From positions 42,836-106,835 of the forward strand of contig JABXHW010000030.1 of NCBI GenBank assembly GCA_013373425.1: a DNA stretch of 64,000 bases. Direction: 5' to 3'. The position numbers and the translations under genes are program-made. Of this stretch, positions 35,249-43,858 are shown in pieces; within the stretch, counting starts at the first letter, position 1, and every line of letters begins with the position of its first letter. The notes beneath the pieces are model-generated. The model did no database searches and was not told the origin of the DNA. It saw only the letters and a program-made list of their open reading frames with translations. This stretch comes from Flavobacteriia bacterium. GTDB taxonomy: Bacteria; Bacteroidota; Bacteroidia; Flavobacteriales; Schleiferiaceae.

Positions 35249-35280
35249 TTAAAGGGCTTAGGGTCTGAAGGGCTAAGCGT
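35249..35280 (+). repeat. Octamer array between convergent stop codons
   Basis: Units are TTAAAGGG, CTTAGGGT, CTGAAGGG, CTAAGCGT, starting 3 nt after the rluF stop and touching the stop of the convergent 35273 gene. The first 15 nt are nearly the reverse complement of the block upstream of miaA and phnA-like. Confidence 0.65.
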
Positions 35281-36022
35281 TCTTCTTTTTGTGTTTACGC
35301 TTCTTAATCAAGATAAGGACATCTACAGTGATGAATAATCCACAAAAAACCAGAGCTGATATTCCCGTAACCAGTTCACCTTCGGTTAGGGCGATAAAGC
35401 TGACCATGGAAATTATCAGGCACAATGAGTAGAGGCCGATTCTCCTGAAAATACTTCCGGCGGTCCATTCAGAAGAAGCCATGAATTCCTGTTCCTTTCG
35501 GTCTCTTTTTGATACCGCCGAGTCTATTAGGTTAGCTTCTTCTTGGGCTACAGTTTTGTAAGCCTCTCGCAAAGCATCCACATAGATTTTAGCACTCCTA
35601 AAAGCGAACGGATGGGCTCTACTACTTGGAGTAGGCATACAGTTGATGTGTACTGCATCCTTGGTATGAATAGCCGTAAGACGCAAGCCTTCCCACAAAG
35701 AAAGGTGTCCAATGTATGCTGTGAATTTCTTTTTAGAGTTTGATAAAATCTTCCAATCCCCTAAGATGGCAGTTGTCTTGTTTGCCTCTTTGAACTGCTC
35801 CGGTGTAATCTTAATCTCGAAGCTGGAAAAGGTTCGAAGTCCCCAATACTTGTAGGACGTCCATAGCGCAAATGCGGTGATGGCTATGCTTATGTAGGGC
35901 ACATTGCCTTCCTCGAGTGCAGACAGAAACGCAGTTGCTGCTATGAAGTATAGTAGACCTGGAAGGGCTATCATCCCAAGCCAGTAATCGAAGCGTTCAG
36001 ATTTTTTTAATTCAACTTTCAC
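35273..36022 (-). CDS. Hypothetical membrane protein
   Basis: The 249-residue protein has two pairs of hydrophobic segments: IALPGLLYFIAATAFLSAL and YISIAITAFALWTSYKYW near the N-terminus, then LYSLCLIISMVSFIAL and GISALVFCGLFITVDVLIL near the C-terminus. A soluble middle part of about 120 residues (FSSFEIKITPEQFKEANKTTAILGDWKIL) resembles PH-like domains of bacterial membrane proteins, but I cannot confirm that. It ends in a Lys-rich tail. The track start is a TTG overlapping the upstream gene by 38 nt; the GTG at 36022, 7 nt after the upstream stop codon, is preferred. Confidence 0.55.
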   Translation of the reverse strand: MKVELKKSERFDYWLGMIALPGLLYFIAATAFLSALEEGNVPYISIAITAFALWTSYKYWGLRTFSSFEIKITPEQFKEANKTTAILGDWKILSNSKKKFTAYIGHLSLWEGLRLTAIHTKDAVHINCMPTPSSRAHPFAFRSAKIYVDALREAYKTVAQEEANLIDSAVSKRDRKEQEFMASSEWTAGSIFRRIGLYSLCLIISMVSFIALTEGELVTGISALVFCGLFITVDVLILIKKRKHKKKNA

Positions 36023-36029
36023 AGGAGAT

Positions 36030-36680
36030 TTATTGATTGTGGAATTGTACGTCTGTGTTTTTCTCAAGAGCCTTCATGTAGAAATCAAAATCTTTCAACT
36101 GGGTTTCTTCTGTTTGGGTAATGGTAGTGTCGGATTCCGGAAGTTGGATGACGTCATTATAGAGATGAATCCCGTTGTACCAATAGGATTGCCAAACCGA
36201 TACACTTGATTTACTTGCATCAAAGACCTGGGTGTCACTGTTGAGTTTCATCTCCGTTGAATCCCAGTGAACAGGACGATTGTATCGGGTGTCAACATTG
36301 TAAATGGAGGCTAAATCTCCTTTCATGAAATAATAATTCACGGTGGATTGCCCCGTGTGTCCGAAGGCTTCCACATGAATTTTTTGAAGTGTATCGTTCC
36401 AAAAGAAGTAGCGAGCTGATCCTTCCTCTGTTGAGGCTACATATTTTTCTATTACGGTGTCCCAATTTTCAATCTGATCGATCAGTTGAATCTGCGATTG
36501 GATGTCTTGGATGAGCAAGGCAGTATCTCCCGAAAATACAGGCATGGGCTCAGCAATGGCAATTGACGCTGTGTCCTCTGTTTCACTTGAGATAGGTTTC
36601 CCGTCGGTTGTGTGATCACAAGAGGCTGTAATTATTATCGAAGTGACTAGAACGGGGAAGAGAAAGTGGTGAGTCCGCAT
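36030..36680 (-). CDS. Hypothetical lipoprotein
   Basis: The 216-residue protein has a lipoprotein signal (LVTSIIITASCDH) and an acidic linker. The remainder is a soluble domain with many aromatic residues (SARYFFWNDTLQKIHVEAFGHTGQSTVNYYFMKGDLASIYN). No family is recognised. It is upstream of, and probably co-transcribed with, the membrane protein gene at 35273-36022. Confidence 0.6.
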   Translation of the reverse strand: MRTHHFLFPVLVTSIIITASCDHTTDGKPISSETEDTASIAIAEPMPVFSGDTALLIQDIQSQIQLIDQIENWDTVIEKYVASTEEGSARYFFWNDTLQKIHVEAFGHTGQSTVNYYFMKGDLASIYNVDTRYNRPVHWDSTEMKLNSDTQVFDASKSSVSVWQSYWYNGIHLYNDVIQLPESDTTITQTEETQLKDFDFYMKALEKNTDVQFHNQ

Positions 36681-37067
36681 ATCTGTAGGAGAGCATTAGG
36701 TGTGAAAAGGTACGGAAAAAGTGGAATGTGAGAGGAGGGGCTGTTGCTGGTGCCCGGGGCGCGTACCCGCTGCCCCGCTATCAAATTAAAAATTCTGCAA
36801 TGGCTAGTCTGATGTTAAACGTGTACTTACGGCTCCAAAAAATAAAATAAGTGAATCACACATCTCCTCCTCGAGATTACGGAATTTAAAAATCTTGTTC
36901 CGAACTTGAGAGTGGGGTCGCGGGAAGCGGCCCCCGGGGGCGACGCTCTTCAGCTGACGAGTTTCAAATATCGTAGGCACGCATGCACGTGAGCACGGAT
37001 GCACGTTCGTTGAGCTCACCGTTTCAGTGAAAATGTCCTTTTCGCCCCACGTCCATCTGTCCCCACT
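36681..37067. other. Gene-free spacer with GC-rich segments
   Basis: I find no supported gene here. Two GC-rich islands interrupt otherwise AT-rich DNA: one at 36751-36778 (GCCCGGGGCGCG and CTGCCCCGC) and one at 36917-36945 holding the perfect 12-bp palindrome GCCCCCGGGGGC, flanked by GTCGC and GCGAC. The second copy of the 25-bp repeat lies at 36981-37005. The 71-residue ORF on the minus strand is composed of this repeat material and is rejected. Confidence 0.6.
36981..37005 (-). repeat. 25-bp dispersed repeat, copy 2 (inverted)
   Basis: The exact reverse complement of 34208-34232. Both copies are intergenic. Confidence 0.85.
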
Positions 37068-37101
37068 AAAATAAAATCCCCCTCCAATTTCTCGGAGAGG
37101 G
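37068..37101 (-). terminator. Terminator of the small Cys-rich membrane protein gene
   Basis: On the minus strand CCCTCTCC-GAGAAATT-GGAGGGGG forms an 8-bp stem with one G-T pair, followed by ATTTTATTTT. It lies 29 nt after the stop at 37130. Confidence 0.75.
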
Positions 37102-37129
37102 ACATTCTATATTTCAACTTGGCTCGGGT

Positions 37130-37345
37130 TTATGCTTGGGCCTTGTCTTCATTTTTGCACATTTGATCTGGAGTGGCGCCACAGAAGCTACACGATTCGC
37201 CCTCTTTGTTTAGGAATGGGCTCTGGCTCGCGCAAGTTCCAGCGAACTCACCGTCCTTCTTTGCCCAAATCTTGATGGCAATTCCCAAAAATCCAACGCC
37301 AATCAATCCAAAGGCGAGTAAAAAGAGTTTCAATTCAACAGACAT
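37130..37345 (-). CDS. Small membrane protein with four cysteines, candidate NqrM
   Basis: The 71-residue protein has one N-terminal membrane helix (LFLLAFGLIGVGFLGIAI) and a short tail with four cysteines (GTCASQ, then SCSFCGATPDQMC). Helix plus four-cysteine tail in about 70 residues is the plan of NqrM (DUF539), the maturation factor needed to put iron into NqrD/NqrE in Vibrio. Bacteroidota homologues are usually annotated only as membrane or secreted protein. Together with nqrABCDEF and apbE in this window it would complete the Na+-NQR assembly set. The assignment is a proposal; the cysteine spacing differs from that in Vibrio. Confidence 0.6.
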   Translation of the reverse strand: MSVELKLFLLAFGLIGVGFLGIAIKIWAKKDGEFAGTCASQSPFLNKEGESCSFCGATPDQMCKNEDKAQA

Positions 37346-37398
37346 GCTTTTTTCTTTTCTGTGTTCTTACTCCGTAAGACGTATGGTCGGGTGCAAAA

Positions 37399-38418
37399 TT
37401 ACAAAATGTTGACCTCTGGCGTGAGTTTTACCCCGAAACGTTTATCGATATCCTCAATGATGTCAAGAGCCAATTTATAGACTTCCTGACCACGCGCTTC
37501 TCCATAGTTAACAAGAACAAGGGCCTGACGTTCATGAACTCCAGCATCTCCCCTTCGAAAGCCTTTCCAGCCCGCCTCTTCAATCAACCATCCGGCAGCC
37601 AATTTCATGCGACCTTCACCGGCAGGGTAGGCCACCACTTCAGGATACTCTGCATGAATTCGCTCATATTCCGATATAGCAACCACAGGGTTCTTGAAGA
37701 AACTACCACTATTTCCGATTTCTTGCGGGTCGGGCAACTTACTCTGACGAATAGCTATCACCGCATCTGAAACTTCCTTGATAGAAGGAGATGAGATGCC
37801 GCGTTTCTCCAACTCGGCTTGAATGGCTCCGTATTCCGTACGAATAGTGTGATTCTTTTTGGAGAGTTTAAATCGAACATCTGTGATAATAAACTTGCCT
37901 TTCAACTCGTGCTTGAAGATGGAATCACGATAACCAAATTGGCAATCTTGTAATGTGTATGTCTTCTTTGCACCTGAACCCAATTCAATACCGTCGAGAG
38001 ATACAAAGTGATCTTTCAATTCAACGCCATAGGCTCCAATGTTCTGTACAGGAGCGGTGCCAACCTGACCCGGAATCAAGCTCAAATTCTCCAAACCACC
38101 ATAGCCTTCCTGAAGGGTCCATAGAACAGTTTGGTGCCAATTTTCACCGGCTTGAACTTCAACGATAACATAGTCGTCATTTTCCTCGATAACCTGATGT
38201 CCACGAAGAGCGATATTCACGACTAATCCATCAATAGGTCCCGTGAGAAGCAAGTTAGACCCTCCTCCAAGAATCAGTTTCAGGTTCGAAACGGCCGCTT
38301 CATCTGTAGCGAATTCAACCACATCCTCTTCATCTTGAAGAACCCACACTTCGCGTGCCGATTCGTCCAAGCCAAAGGTGTTAAACCGTTGTAACGATGG
38401 ATTCTGGTACTTTCTCAT
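37399..38418 (-). CDS. murB: UDP-N-acetylmuramate dehydrogenase
   Basis: MurB reduces UDP-GlcNAc-enolpyruvate to UDP-MurNAc in peptidoglycan synthesis. The 339-residue protein is a type I MurB. LGGGSNLLL binds FAD, GLENLSLIPGQVGTAPVQNIGAYG is the FAD-domain hallmark, GYRDSIFK holds the type I Tyr loop, and IGNSGSFFKNP contains the catalytic serine. PEVNIL at the C-terminus holds the second catalytic acid. Its start overlaps the stop of the upstream aminotransferase gene by one base. Confidence 0.97.
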   Translation of the reverse strand: MRKYQNPSLQRFNTFGLDESAREVWVLQDEEDVVEFATDEAAVSNLKLILGGGSNLLLTGPIDGLVVNIALRGHQVIEENDDYVIVEVQAGENWHQTVLWTLQEGYGGLENLSLIPGQVGTAPVQNIGAYGVELKDHFVSLDGIELGSGAKKTYTLQDCQFGYRDSIFKHELKGKFIITDVRFKLSKKNHTIRTEYGAIQAELEKRGISSPSIKEVSDAVIAIRQSKLPDPQEIGNSGSFFKNPVVAISEYERIHAEYPEVVAYPAGEGRMKLAAGWLIEEAGWKGFRRGDAGVHERQALVLVNYGEARGQEVYKLALDIIEDIDKRFGVKLTPEVNIL

Positions 38419-39617
38419 TAAACGTAGCGTCCAGGGTATTCTTCGAGTGCGCGGCGAATGATTTCAACCGACTTCTTCAATGTCTCTTTGTTGAGCACAT
38501 AGGCCAGTCGAGCCTGGCGCTTACCCAATCGAGGTTGGGCGTAGAAACCAGAAGCCGGTGCAATCATAACAGTTTCACCTTCGTAGTCGAACGACTGAAG
38601 TAACCATTGTGCAAAGCGATCGGCATCATCAACAGGGAGTTGTGCAACGGCATAAAATGCTCCTTTCGGCATCGGGCAGAATACACCTTCGATGCTATTC
38701 AATCCTTCAACCAAGATGTTTCTGCGCTCAACATATTCATCGTTCACTTCTGTGAAGTAGGTGTCAGGTGTGTCGAGGGCAGCTTCCACTGCAATTTGAG
38801 CATAGGTAGGAGGACTCAATCGAGCTTGGGCGAACTTCAATGCGGTACGCATGAAGATGGTATTTCGAGATACGAGCATCCCAATACGAGCACCACACAT
38901 AGAGTATCGCTTAGATACGGAGTCAATCATGATGGCGTGATCCTTCAATTGGGGAATGCTCATGATGCTGTAGTGCTTCACCCCGTCGTAAACAAACTCG
39001 CGATAGACTTCATCTGCGATGAGGAAGAGGTTGTATCGAACCACTAATTCCGCAAGCTTTGCAATCTCCTCAGGAGAATAGAGGTACCCCGTTGGGTTTC
39101 CTGGATTGCAAATGAGAATGGCTTTGGTTTGCTCAGTAATGAGGTCTTCAAATCGCTCAATAGGAGGAAGGGCAAATCCATTTTGAATAGTTGCCTCAAC
39201 CGGAACCACTTTTACTCCATTCTGAATGGCGAATCCATTGTAGTTCGCATAAAATGGTTCTGGAACGATCACTTCATCACCCTCGTCCATGATGGCGCCG
39301 AAAGCGAATGTAAGTGCTTCTGAACCACCAGTGGTGACCATTACATCGGATGCCTCAACATCAATGTTATTCTTTCTGTAGTAGTCGGCTAGGCCTTCAC
39401 GAAGTGATTCGTTTCCGGCAGAGTGACTGTAGGCCAAGATATCGACGTTTGCTTTTTTCACGGCGTCACGAGCTCCTTTTGGAGTCTCAATATCAGGCTG
39501 ACCAATATTTAGATAGTGTACCTTTTTTCCTTCAGCTTCCGCAGCTTCCGCGAATGGAACTAACTTTCGAATAGGAGATTCTGGCATGGCCATCCCTTTG
39601 CTAGAGATCTTCGGCAT
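38418..39617 (-). CDS. Class I/II pyridoxal-phosphate aminotransferase
   Basis: This 399-residue enzyme of the aspartate-aminotransferase fold type I has YLNIGQPDIETP at the N-terminus, ICNPGNPTGYLYS for cofactor binding, IADEVYREFVYDG, and DSVSKRYSMCGARIGM holding the PLP lysine. RLAYVLN carries the carboxylate-binding arginine. The closest everyday annotation is aspartate or aromatic aminotransferase of the AspC/AspB type; substrate range is not readable from sequence. Co-transcribed with murB (1-nt overlap). Confidence 0.9.
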   Translation of the reverse strand: MPKISSKGMAMPESPIRKLVPFAEAAEAEGKKVHYLNIGQPDIETPKGARDAVKKANVDILAYSHSAGNESLREGLADYYRKNNIDVEASDVMVTTGGSEALTFAFGAIMDEGDEVIVPEPFYANYNGFAIQNGVKVVPVEATIQNGFALPPIERFEDLITEQTKAILICNPGNPTGYLYSPEEIAKLAELVVRYNLFLIADEVYREFVYDGVKHYSIMSIPQLKDHAIMIDSVSKRYSMCGARIGMLVSRNTIFMRTALKFAQARLSPPTYAQIAVEAALDTPDTYFTEVNDEYVERRNILVEGLNSIEGVFCPMPKGAFYAVAQLPVDDADRFAQWLLQSFDYEGETVMIAPASGFYAQPRLGKRQARLAYVLNKETLKKSVEIIRRALEEYPGRYV

Positions 39618-39643
39618 GTCATGGTGTATTAGATTGCTACAAA

Positions 39644-39677
39644 TAAAAAACCCCGACGTTCAATGTGAGCGTCGGGG
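39644..39677 (-). terminator. Terminator of the DUF1573 gene
   Basis: On the minus strand CCCCGACG-N11-CGTCGGGG is a perfect 8-bp stem followed by TTTTTTATTT. It separates the DUF1573 gene from the aminotransferase-murB unit. Confidence 0.88.
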
Positions 39678-39700
39678 CAAATTTAATCTGAAAATCTAGC

Positions 39701-40144
39701 TTAGCGAGAAACGCGAGAAGATTCTCCTCCTTCGTTAGTTGGAGTTGTTTGTGGTCTGGTAACTTCACCTTTGATGGTTACACGCATTGAAGGGCGTGAA
39801 GCATTAGAAGTTACAGTAACAGTTTTTTGGAATCGACCGATACGGTGAGTGTCGTAACGAACTTTCAATTGTCCAGACTCACCTGGAGCAAATGGTCGGT
39901 TTACGATGCTGCGATCAGGAACGGTGCAACCGCATGAACCCTGAACGTTATTGATAATCAACGGCTCCTGGCCTTCGTTCGTAAACTGGAAGTAACGAAC
40001 GCCATCAGCGTCTTGGTCAATTGTACCGTAATCAATCACATTTTGCTCGAATGTCAAAACCGGAGCGTTTGGATTCGTCTCTTGTGCAGTTGCATAAGTG
40101 AAGCCGAACACAGCTACGGCTAGGGTCATCAGCATTTTTTTCAT
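39701..40144 (-). CDS. DUF1573 secreted protein
   Basis: The 147-residue protein has a signal peptide (LMTLAVAVFGFTYATAQ) and one DUF1573 Ig-like domain. FEQNVIDYGTIDQDADGVRYFQFTNEGQEPLIINNVQGSCGCTVPD is the family hallmark, including the SCGCT motif. Such proteins are very common in Bacteroidota and probably periplasmic or surface-associated; the role is unknown. A TAACTTTA box about 30 nt upstream (40175-40182, minus strand) may be its promoter. Confidence 0.92.
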   Translation of the reverse strand: MKKMLMTLAVAVFGFTYATAQETNPNAPVLTFEQNVIDYGTIDQDADGVRYFQFTNEGQEPLIINNVQGSCGCTVPDRSIVNRPFAPGESGQLKVRYDTHRIGRFQKTVTVTSNASRPSMRVTIKGEVTRPQTTPTNEGGESSRVSR

Positions 40145-40267
40145 TGTTCTCGTCCTTTAGTTAAACACGAATTGTAAAGTTAAGATGATTCGATGAAATA
40201 TTCGACATCTCTGAAACATTATCAATAACCGTTCAAACATCATGCCCCGTCGGTGAATTGCATTTTC

Positions 40268-40275
40268 TAAATTTG
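40268..40275 (+). promoter_or_regulatory. -7 box of valS
   Basis: TAAATTTG matches TAnnTTTG and ends 21 nt before the valS ATG. The track's longer ORF begins at a TTG upstream of and reads through this box, so the longer start cannot be right if the box is used. Confidence 0.55.
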
Positions 40276-40296
40276 CGGCTCATAGAAAACCAAAGC

Positions 40297-42915
40297 ATGG
40301 AAATTCCCGCGAAGTACAACCCGAGTACGACAGAAGATAAGTGGTATAGCTACTGGATGGAAAACGGATTCTTCCGTTCGGTTCCCGATGAGCGCGAACC
40401 GTACACTATCGTTATTCCGCCACCAAACGTCACCGGTGTCTTGCACATGGGGCACATGCTCAATAATACAATCCAAGACGTACTCGTTCGTCGCGCTCGC
40501 ATGCGTGGCTTGAATGCGTGTTGGGTACCTGGAACCGACCATGCTTCTATCGCTACTGAAGCAAAAGTGGTTCAGAAACTTCGCGCAGAAGGTGTCAAGA
40601 AGTCAGACTTGTCACGTGACGAGTTCCTCAATCATGCATGGGACTGGACACACAAGCATGGCGGAATCATTCTACAACAGCTCAAGAAGTTGGGTGCTTC
40701 TTGTGACTGGGATCGCGAGGCGTTCACTATGGATGAGCCGCGTAGCGAAAGCGTACTTCAAGTATTCGTCGACCTTCACGAGAAAGGGCACATCTATCGT
40801 GGTAACCGAATGGTGAACTGGGATCCAGAGGCTAAAACCACTGTATCCGACGAAGAAGTAATTCACAAAGATGTAAACGCAAAACTCTACTATCTCAAAT
40901 ACTTCATTGAAGGAACAGAGGAGTACGTAGTTGTTGCAACCACTCGTCCTGAGACCATCATGGGCGATACCGCCGTGTGTGTGAATCCAAAGGATGAGCG
41001 ATACACGAAACTCAAAGGCAAGAAGTTAATCGTTCCTGTTGTTGGTCGCGCTGTACCAGTTATTGAAGATGATTATGTAGATCTTGAGTTCGGTACAGGC
41101 TGTTTGAAAGTGACACCAGCTCACGACGTGAACGACTATGAAATTGGTCAGCGCCACAATTTGGAGAGCATTGATATCTTCAATGAAGACGGCACGTTGA
41201 ATGATCACGGACTTCACTTTGCTGGAAAGGATCGATTCGCTGTTCGAAAAGAAATCTCCAAAGAGCTCGAAGGGAAAGGACTTCTCGAAAAAGTAGAAGA
41301 CTATCAAACTTCAGTGGGTACTTCTGAAAGAACTGGCGCTGTAATCGAACCAAGACTTAGTCTTCAATGGTTCCTCCGCATGTCTCAGATTTCAGAGCCA
41401 GCGCTCAAAGCGGTGATGGAAGACGAAGTTCGCCTAATCCCTGAAAAGTTCAAGAACACCTACCGTCATTGGATGGAGAACGTTCGCGATTGGAATATTA
41501 GTCGCCAGCTTTGGTGGGGACATAGAATTCCTGCTTTCTATTATGGAAAGGGAGAAGACGATTTCGTCGTGGCCATGACGGCCGAAGAAGCGCTAGAAAA
41601 GGCTAAATCGAAGTCGGGCAAAGACCTATCAGCTTCTGACCTTCGTCAGGATGAGGATGTACTTGATACATGGTTCAGCTCATGGTTGTGGCCTATTTCA
41701 GTATTCGACGGTGTCCGTAATCCGGAGAATGAAGAGATTCAATATTATTATCCTACAAACGACCTAGTTACAGCTCCGGAGATTCTGTTCTTCTGGGTGG
41801 CTAGAATGATTTTGGCGGGTTACGAATACAGAGACCAGAAGCCTTTCCAGAATGTATACCTCACAGGTATCGTTCGTGATAAGCTCGGTCGTAAGATGTC
41901 GAAGTCATTGGGTAATTCACCTGATCCGCTCGACCTTATCGATAACTATAGCGCAGATGGAGTTCGTGTAGGTATGCTGCTGACCTCGCCTGCCGGGAAC
42001 GACCTTCCATTCGATGAAGAACTCTGCGTTCAAGGACGAAATTTCGCCAACAAGATTTGGAATGCATTCCGTTTGGTGAAAGGCTGGGAGGTTGTAGATC
42101 AAGAACCAGATGCGGCGAGTAGAAATGCAATGGCATGGTTTGAAGCCCGCTTCAACGCTACTTTGAAAGATATCAATGAGAACTTCGAGAAGTACCGCAT
42201 TTCTGATGCGTTGATGTCGACGTACAAATTGGTGTGGGATGACTTTTGTTCTTGGTATCTAGAGATGGTGAAGCCAGCCTATCAGCATCCAATTTCAAAA
42301 GAGACTTACGAGGCTACGATTGGCTATTTTGAAAAGCTCTTGAAAGTCCTTCATCCTTTCATGCCATTCCTCACAGAAGAGATTTGGCATCTCATTGAAG
42401 AGAGAGGAGAGAAGGAAACCATCATGTACGCAGAGTGGCCACAAATTGGTGAACCATCGAGCGAAGCCCTTGCTTCATTCGATCATGCACAAGAAGTGAT
42501 TTCAGCCATTCGCAACCTCAGAAAGGAGAAGAATATCGCACCCAAGGAGCCATTAGAGCTCATCGGAATGGGGACAAACTCTCCAGAATTCCTACCGGTT
42601 ATCATGAAGCTCGGATTCATTTCTGAATTCACTAATCAAGACGAGAAACCTGAGCAAGCCTTTGCATTCAGAGCGGGTACAGAGGAGTATCATGTTCCAG
42701 TGTCAGACGCTATCGACGTTGAGGCAGAACTCGAGAAACTGAAGAAGGAGCTCGAGTATCAGAAAGGCTTCTTGAACTCCGTATCCAAGAAACTCAGCAA
42801 TGAACGCTTCGTCAACAATGCACCTGAGCAAGTTGTAGCTAATGAGCGCAAGAAAATGGCCGATGCAGAAGCGAAGATTAAGTTGATGGAGGATAGGATA
42901 GCATCCTTGAAATAG
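40297..42915 (+). CDS. valS: Valyl-tRNA synthetase
   Basis: This 872-residue class Ia synthetase charges tRNA-Val. [16 protein letters not shown] is the HIGH motif, and [13 protein letters not shown] the KMSKS motif. [14 protein letters not shown] and the editing-domain region with [15 protein letters not shown] and DYEIGQRHN are as expected. The C-terminal coiled coil typical of ValRS ([24 protein letters not shown]) is complete. Start moved from the track TTG (40258) to the ATG at 40297, which gives [17 protein letters not shown]. Confidence 0.97.
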   Translation: MEIPAKYNPSTTEDKWYSYWMENGFFRSVPDEREPYTIVIPPPNVTGVLHMGHMLNNTIQDVLVRRARMRGLNACWVPGTDHASIATEAKVVQKLRAEGVKKSDLSRDEFLNHAWDWTHKHGGIILQQLKKLGASCDWDREAFTMDEPRSESVLQVFVDLHEKGHIYRGNRMVNWDPEAKTTVSDEEVIHKDVNAKLYYLKYFIEGTEEYVVVATTRPETIMGDTAVCVNPKDERYTKLKGKKLIVPVVGRAVPVIEDDYVDLEFGTGCLKVTPAHDVNDYEIGQRHNLESIDIFNEDGTLNDHGLHFAGKDRFAVRKEISKELEGKGLLEKVEDYQTSVGTSERTGAVIEPRLSLQWFLRMSQISEPALKAVMEDEVRLIPEKFKNTYRHWMENVRDWNISRQLWWGHRIPAFYYGKGEDDFVVAMTAEEALEKAKSKSGKDLSASDLRQDEDVLDTWFSSWLWPISVFDGVRNPENEEIQYYYPTNDLVTAPEILFFWVARMILAGYEYRDQKPFQNVYLTGIVRDKLGRKMSKSLGNSPDPLDLIDNYSADGVRVGMLLTSPAGNDLPFDEELCVQGRNFANKIWNAFRLVKGWEVVDQEPDAASRNAMAWFEARFNATLKDINENFEKYRISDALMSTYKLVWDDFCSWYLEMVKPAYQHPISKETYEATIGYFEKLLKVLHPFMPFLTEEIWHLIEERGEKETIMYAEWPQIGEPSSEALASFDHAQEVISAIRNLRKEKNIAPKEPLELIGMGTNSPEFLPVIMKLGFISEFTNQDEKPEQAFAFRAGTEEYHVPVSDAIDVEAELEKLKKELEYQKGFLNSVSKKLSNERFVNNAPEQVVANERKKMADAEAKIKLMEDRIASLK

Positions 42916-43037
42916 GTACTGAGTACTAGGTACTGGGTACTAGGTACTGGGTACTGGGTGAGATTTAAAGAGAGTTGTTCTATTGGGTGTTAAGTGTGCG
43001 GGGGATACTGGATACTTAATACTCGATACTGGGAACT
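42915..43037 (+). repeat. Two heptamer arrays downstream of valS
   Basis: From the last base of the valS stop codon six heptamers follow: GGTACTG, AGTACTA, GGTACTG, GGTACTA, GGTACTG, GGTACTG (42915-42956). After 46 nt a related set follows: GGATACT, GGATACT, TAATACT, CGATACT, GGGAACT (43003-43037). No gene is seen between valS and the 43135 gene stop. Confidence 0.88.
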
Positions 43038-43134
43038 GTAGGGTGAGTTCTTCTGATGGGGTCGTCTTTAATCGCTTGGCGAGCGATACTGCTAAACTGT
43101 GCGTACGGACCTACGAAACGTGATATATGGCTGA

Positions 43135-43422
43135 TTAACCAAGGTTGTAAAGGGTTCGGATTTCTTCGTTCCAGGTAACCCCATTAGCTGAGATCGTCAG
43201 GATGATTGGGTCTTTCAGATTTTTTAGGGTGCTATTGTTATTGCCATAATCAATAATTCGATATTGCCTTTCGCAATTCATCCAACTTGTACAAGGACAT
43301 GCATTGGGCGCTTGATCATACGGGATTTCGGCTCTTACTTTTAAGGCTTGGAGCGCTTGTTCGAATGTCTCGAAATGTCCTTCTTGGAGTTCGGCATGGA
43401 TATCATCTTCTATTCTAAACAT
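43135..43422 (-). CDS. Small hypothetical protein
   Basis: The 95-residue cytoplasmic protein has three cysteines in a short stretch (NACPCTSWMNCERQYRIIDYG), perhaps binding metal. The first half is helical (EDDIHAELQEGHFETFEQALQALKV). No family is recognised. The track start overlaps the upstream gene; the ATG at 43422 (MFRIEDD), 7 nt after that gene's stop, is chosen. Confidence 0.55.
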   Translation of the reverse strand: MFRIEDDIHAELQEGHFETFEQALQALKVRAEIPYDQAPNACPCTSWMNCERQYRIIDYGNNNSTLKNLKDPIILTISANGVTWNEEIRTLYNLG

Positions 43423-43429
43423 AGCCTCG

Positions 43430-43762
43430 CTAGTTACCAATTTGTCCGTGAATGAATTGCCCTAGTATTAGAAATAGGGTAATGCTGAAAGTTATGATAG
43501 TCCACTTTTTCTGTCCTTTTATGATTAGGAAAGTGGAGATGAGTAATACCGATAGAAACACTATTCCCCATATCAAGCTTACAGTTGAGTACAGCTCAGC
43601 CGATTTGTAGTGGTAGGGCGTTGACCCCTCTCCGCCGAATGGATACTCTGCTATTCTACCTTGGACTTTCACCGTATACCACTCCGAGAAATTCACAAGA
43701 GCTAAGCATCCGCTAAGTATGAAGGTGGATAAGCTCAGAATTAAATATGTCGACCTGTTCAT
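43430..43762 (-). CDS. Small hypothetical membrane protein
   Basis: The 110-residue protein has a first hydrophobic segment (LILSLSTFILSGCLALVNF), a polar loop, and two further segments (LYSTVSLIWGIVFLSVLLISTFLII and WTIITFSITLFLILGQFI). The family is not recognised. It is placed directly upstream of the 95-residue gene and both probably share a transcript. Confidence 0.6.
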   Translation of the reverse strand: MNRSTYLILSLSTFILSGCLALVNFSEWYTVKVQGRIAEYPFGGEGSTPYHYKSAELYSTVSLIWGIVFLSVLLISTFLIIKGQKKWTIITFSITLFLILGQFIHGQIGN

Positions 43763-43818
43763 TTAAGAGGAGCTCTGGCTTAATTGTCTACCACAAGGAA
43801 GAACCTGCTTCACAATAT

Positions 43819-43858
43819 CAGTCCAATAATCTAAAAGTCTATCAGTCTAACAGCCTAT
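43819..43858 (-). repeat. Five-copy octamer array after the M1 peptidase stop
   Basis: Plus-strand units are CAGTCCAA, TAATCTAA, AAGTCTAT, CAGTCTAA, CAGCCTAT. The next octamer would be CTATCTCG, which already contains the minus-strand stop codon of the 43859 gene. The array therefore begins exactly at that stop codon on the gene's sense strand. Confidence 0.85.

Noticed and set aside
36804-37019. 71-residue minus-strand ORF
   Set aside because: It is made of the 25-bp repeat and the GC palindrome region and has no recognisable start context.
40258-40296. N-terminal extension of ValRS from TTG
   Set aside because: It covers the TAAATTTG promoter box and adds residues not found in the family; ATG 40297 gives a standard start.
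42915-43037. Coding origin of the heptamer arrays (repeat protein)
   Set aside because: A period of 7 does not keep frame, stop codons occur in the reading frames, and the second set is offset by unrelated sequence.
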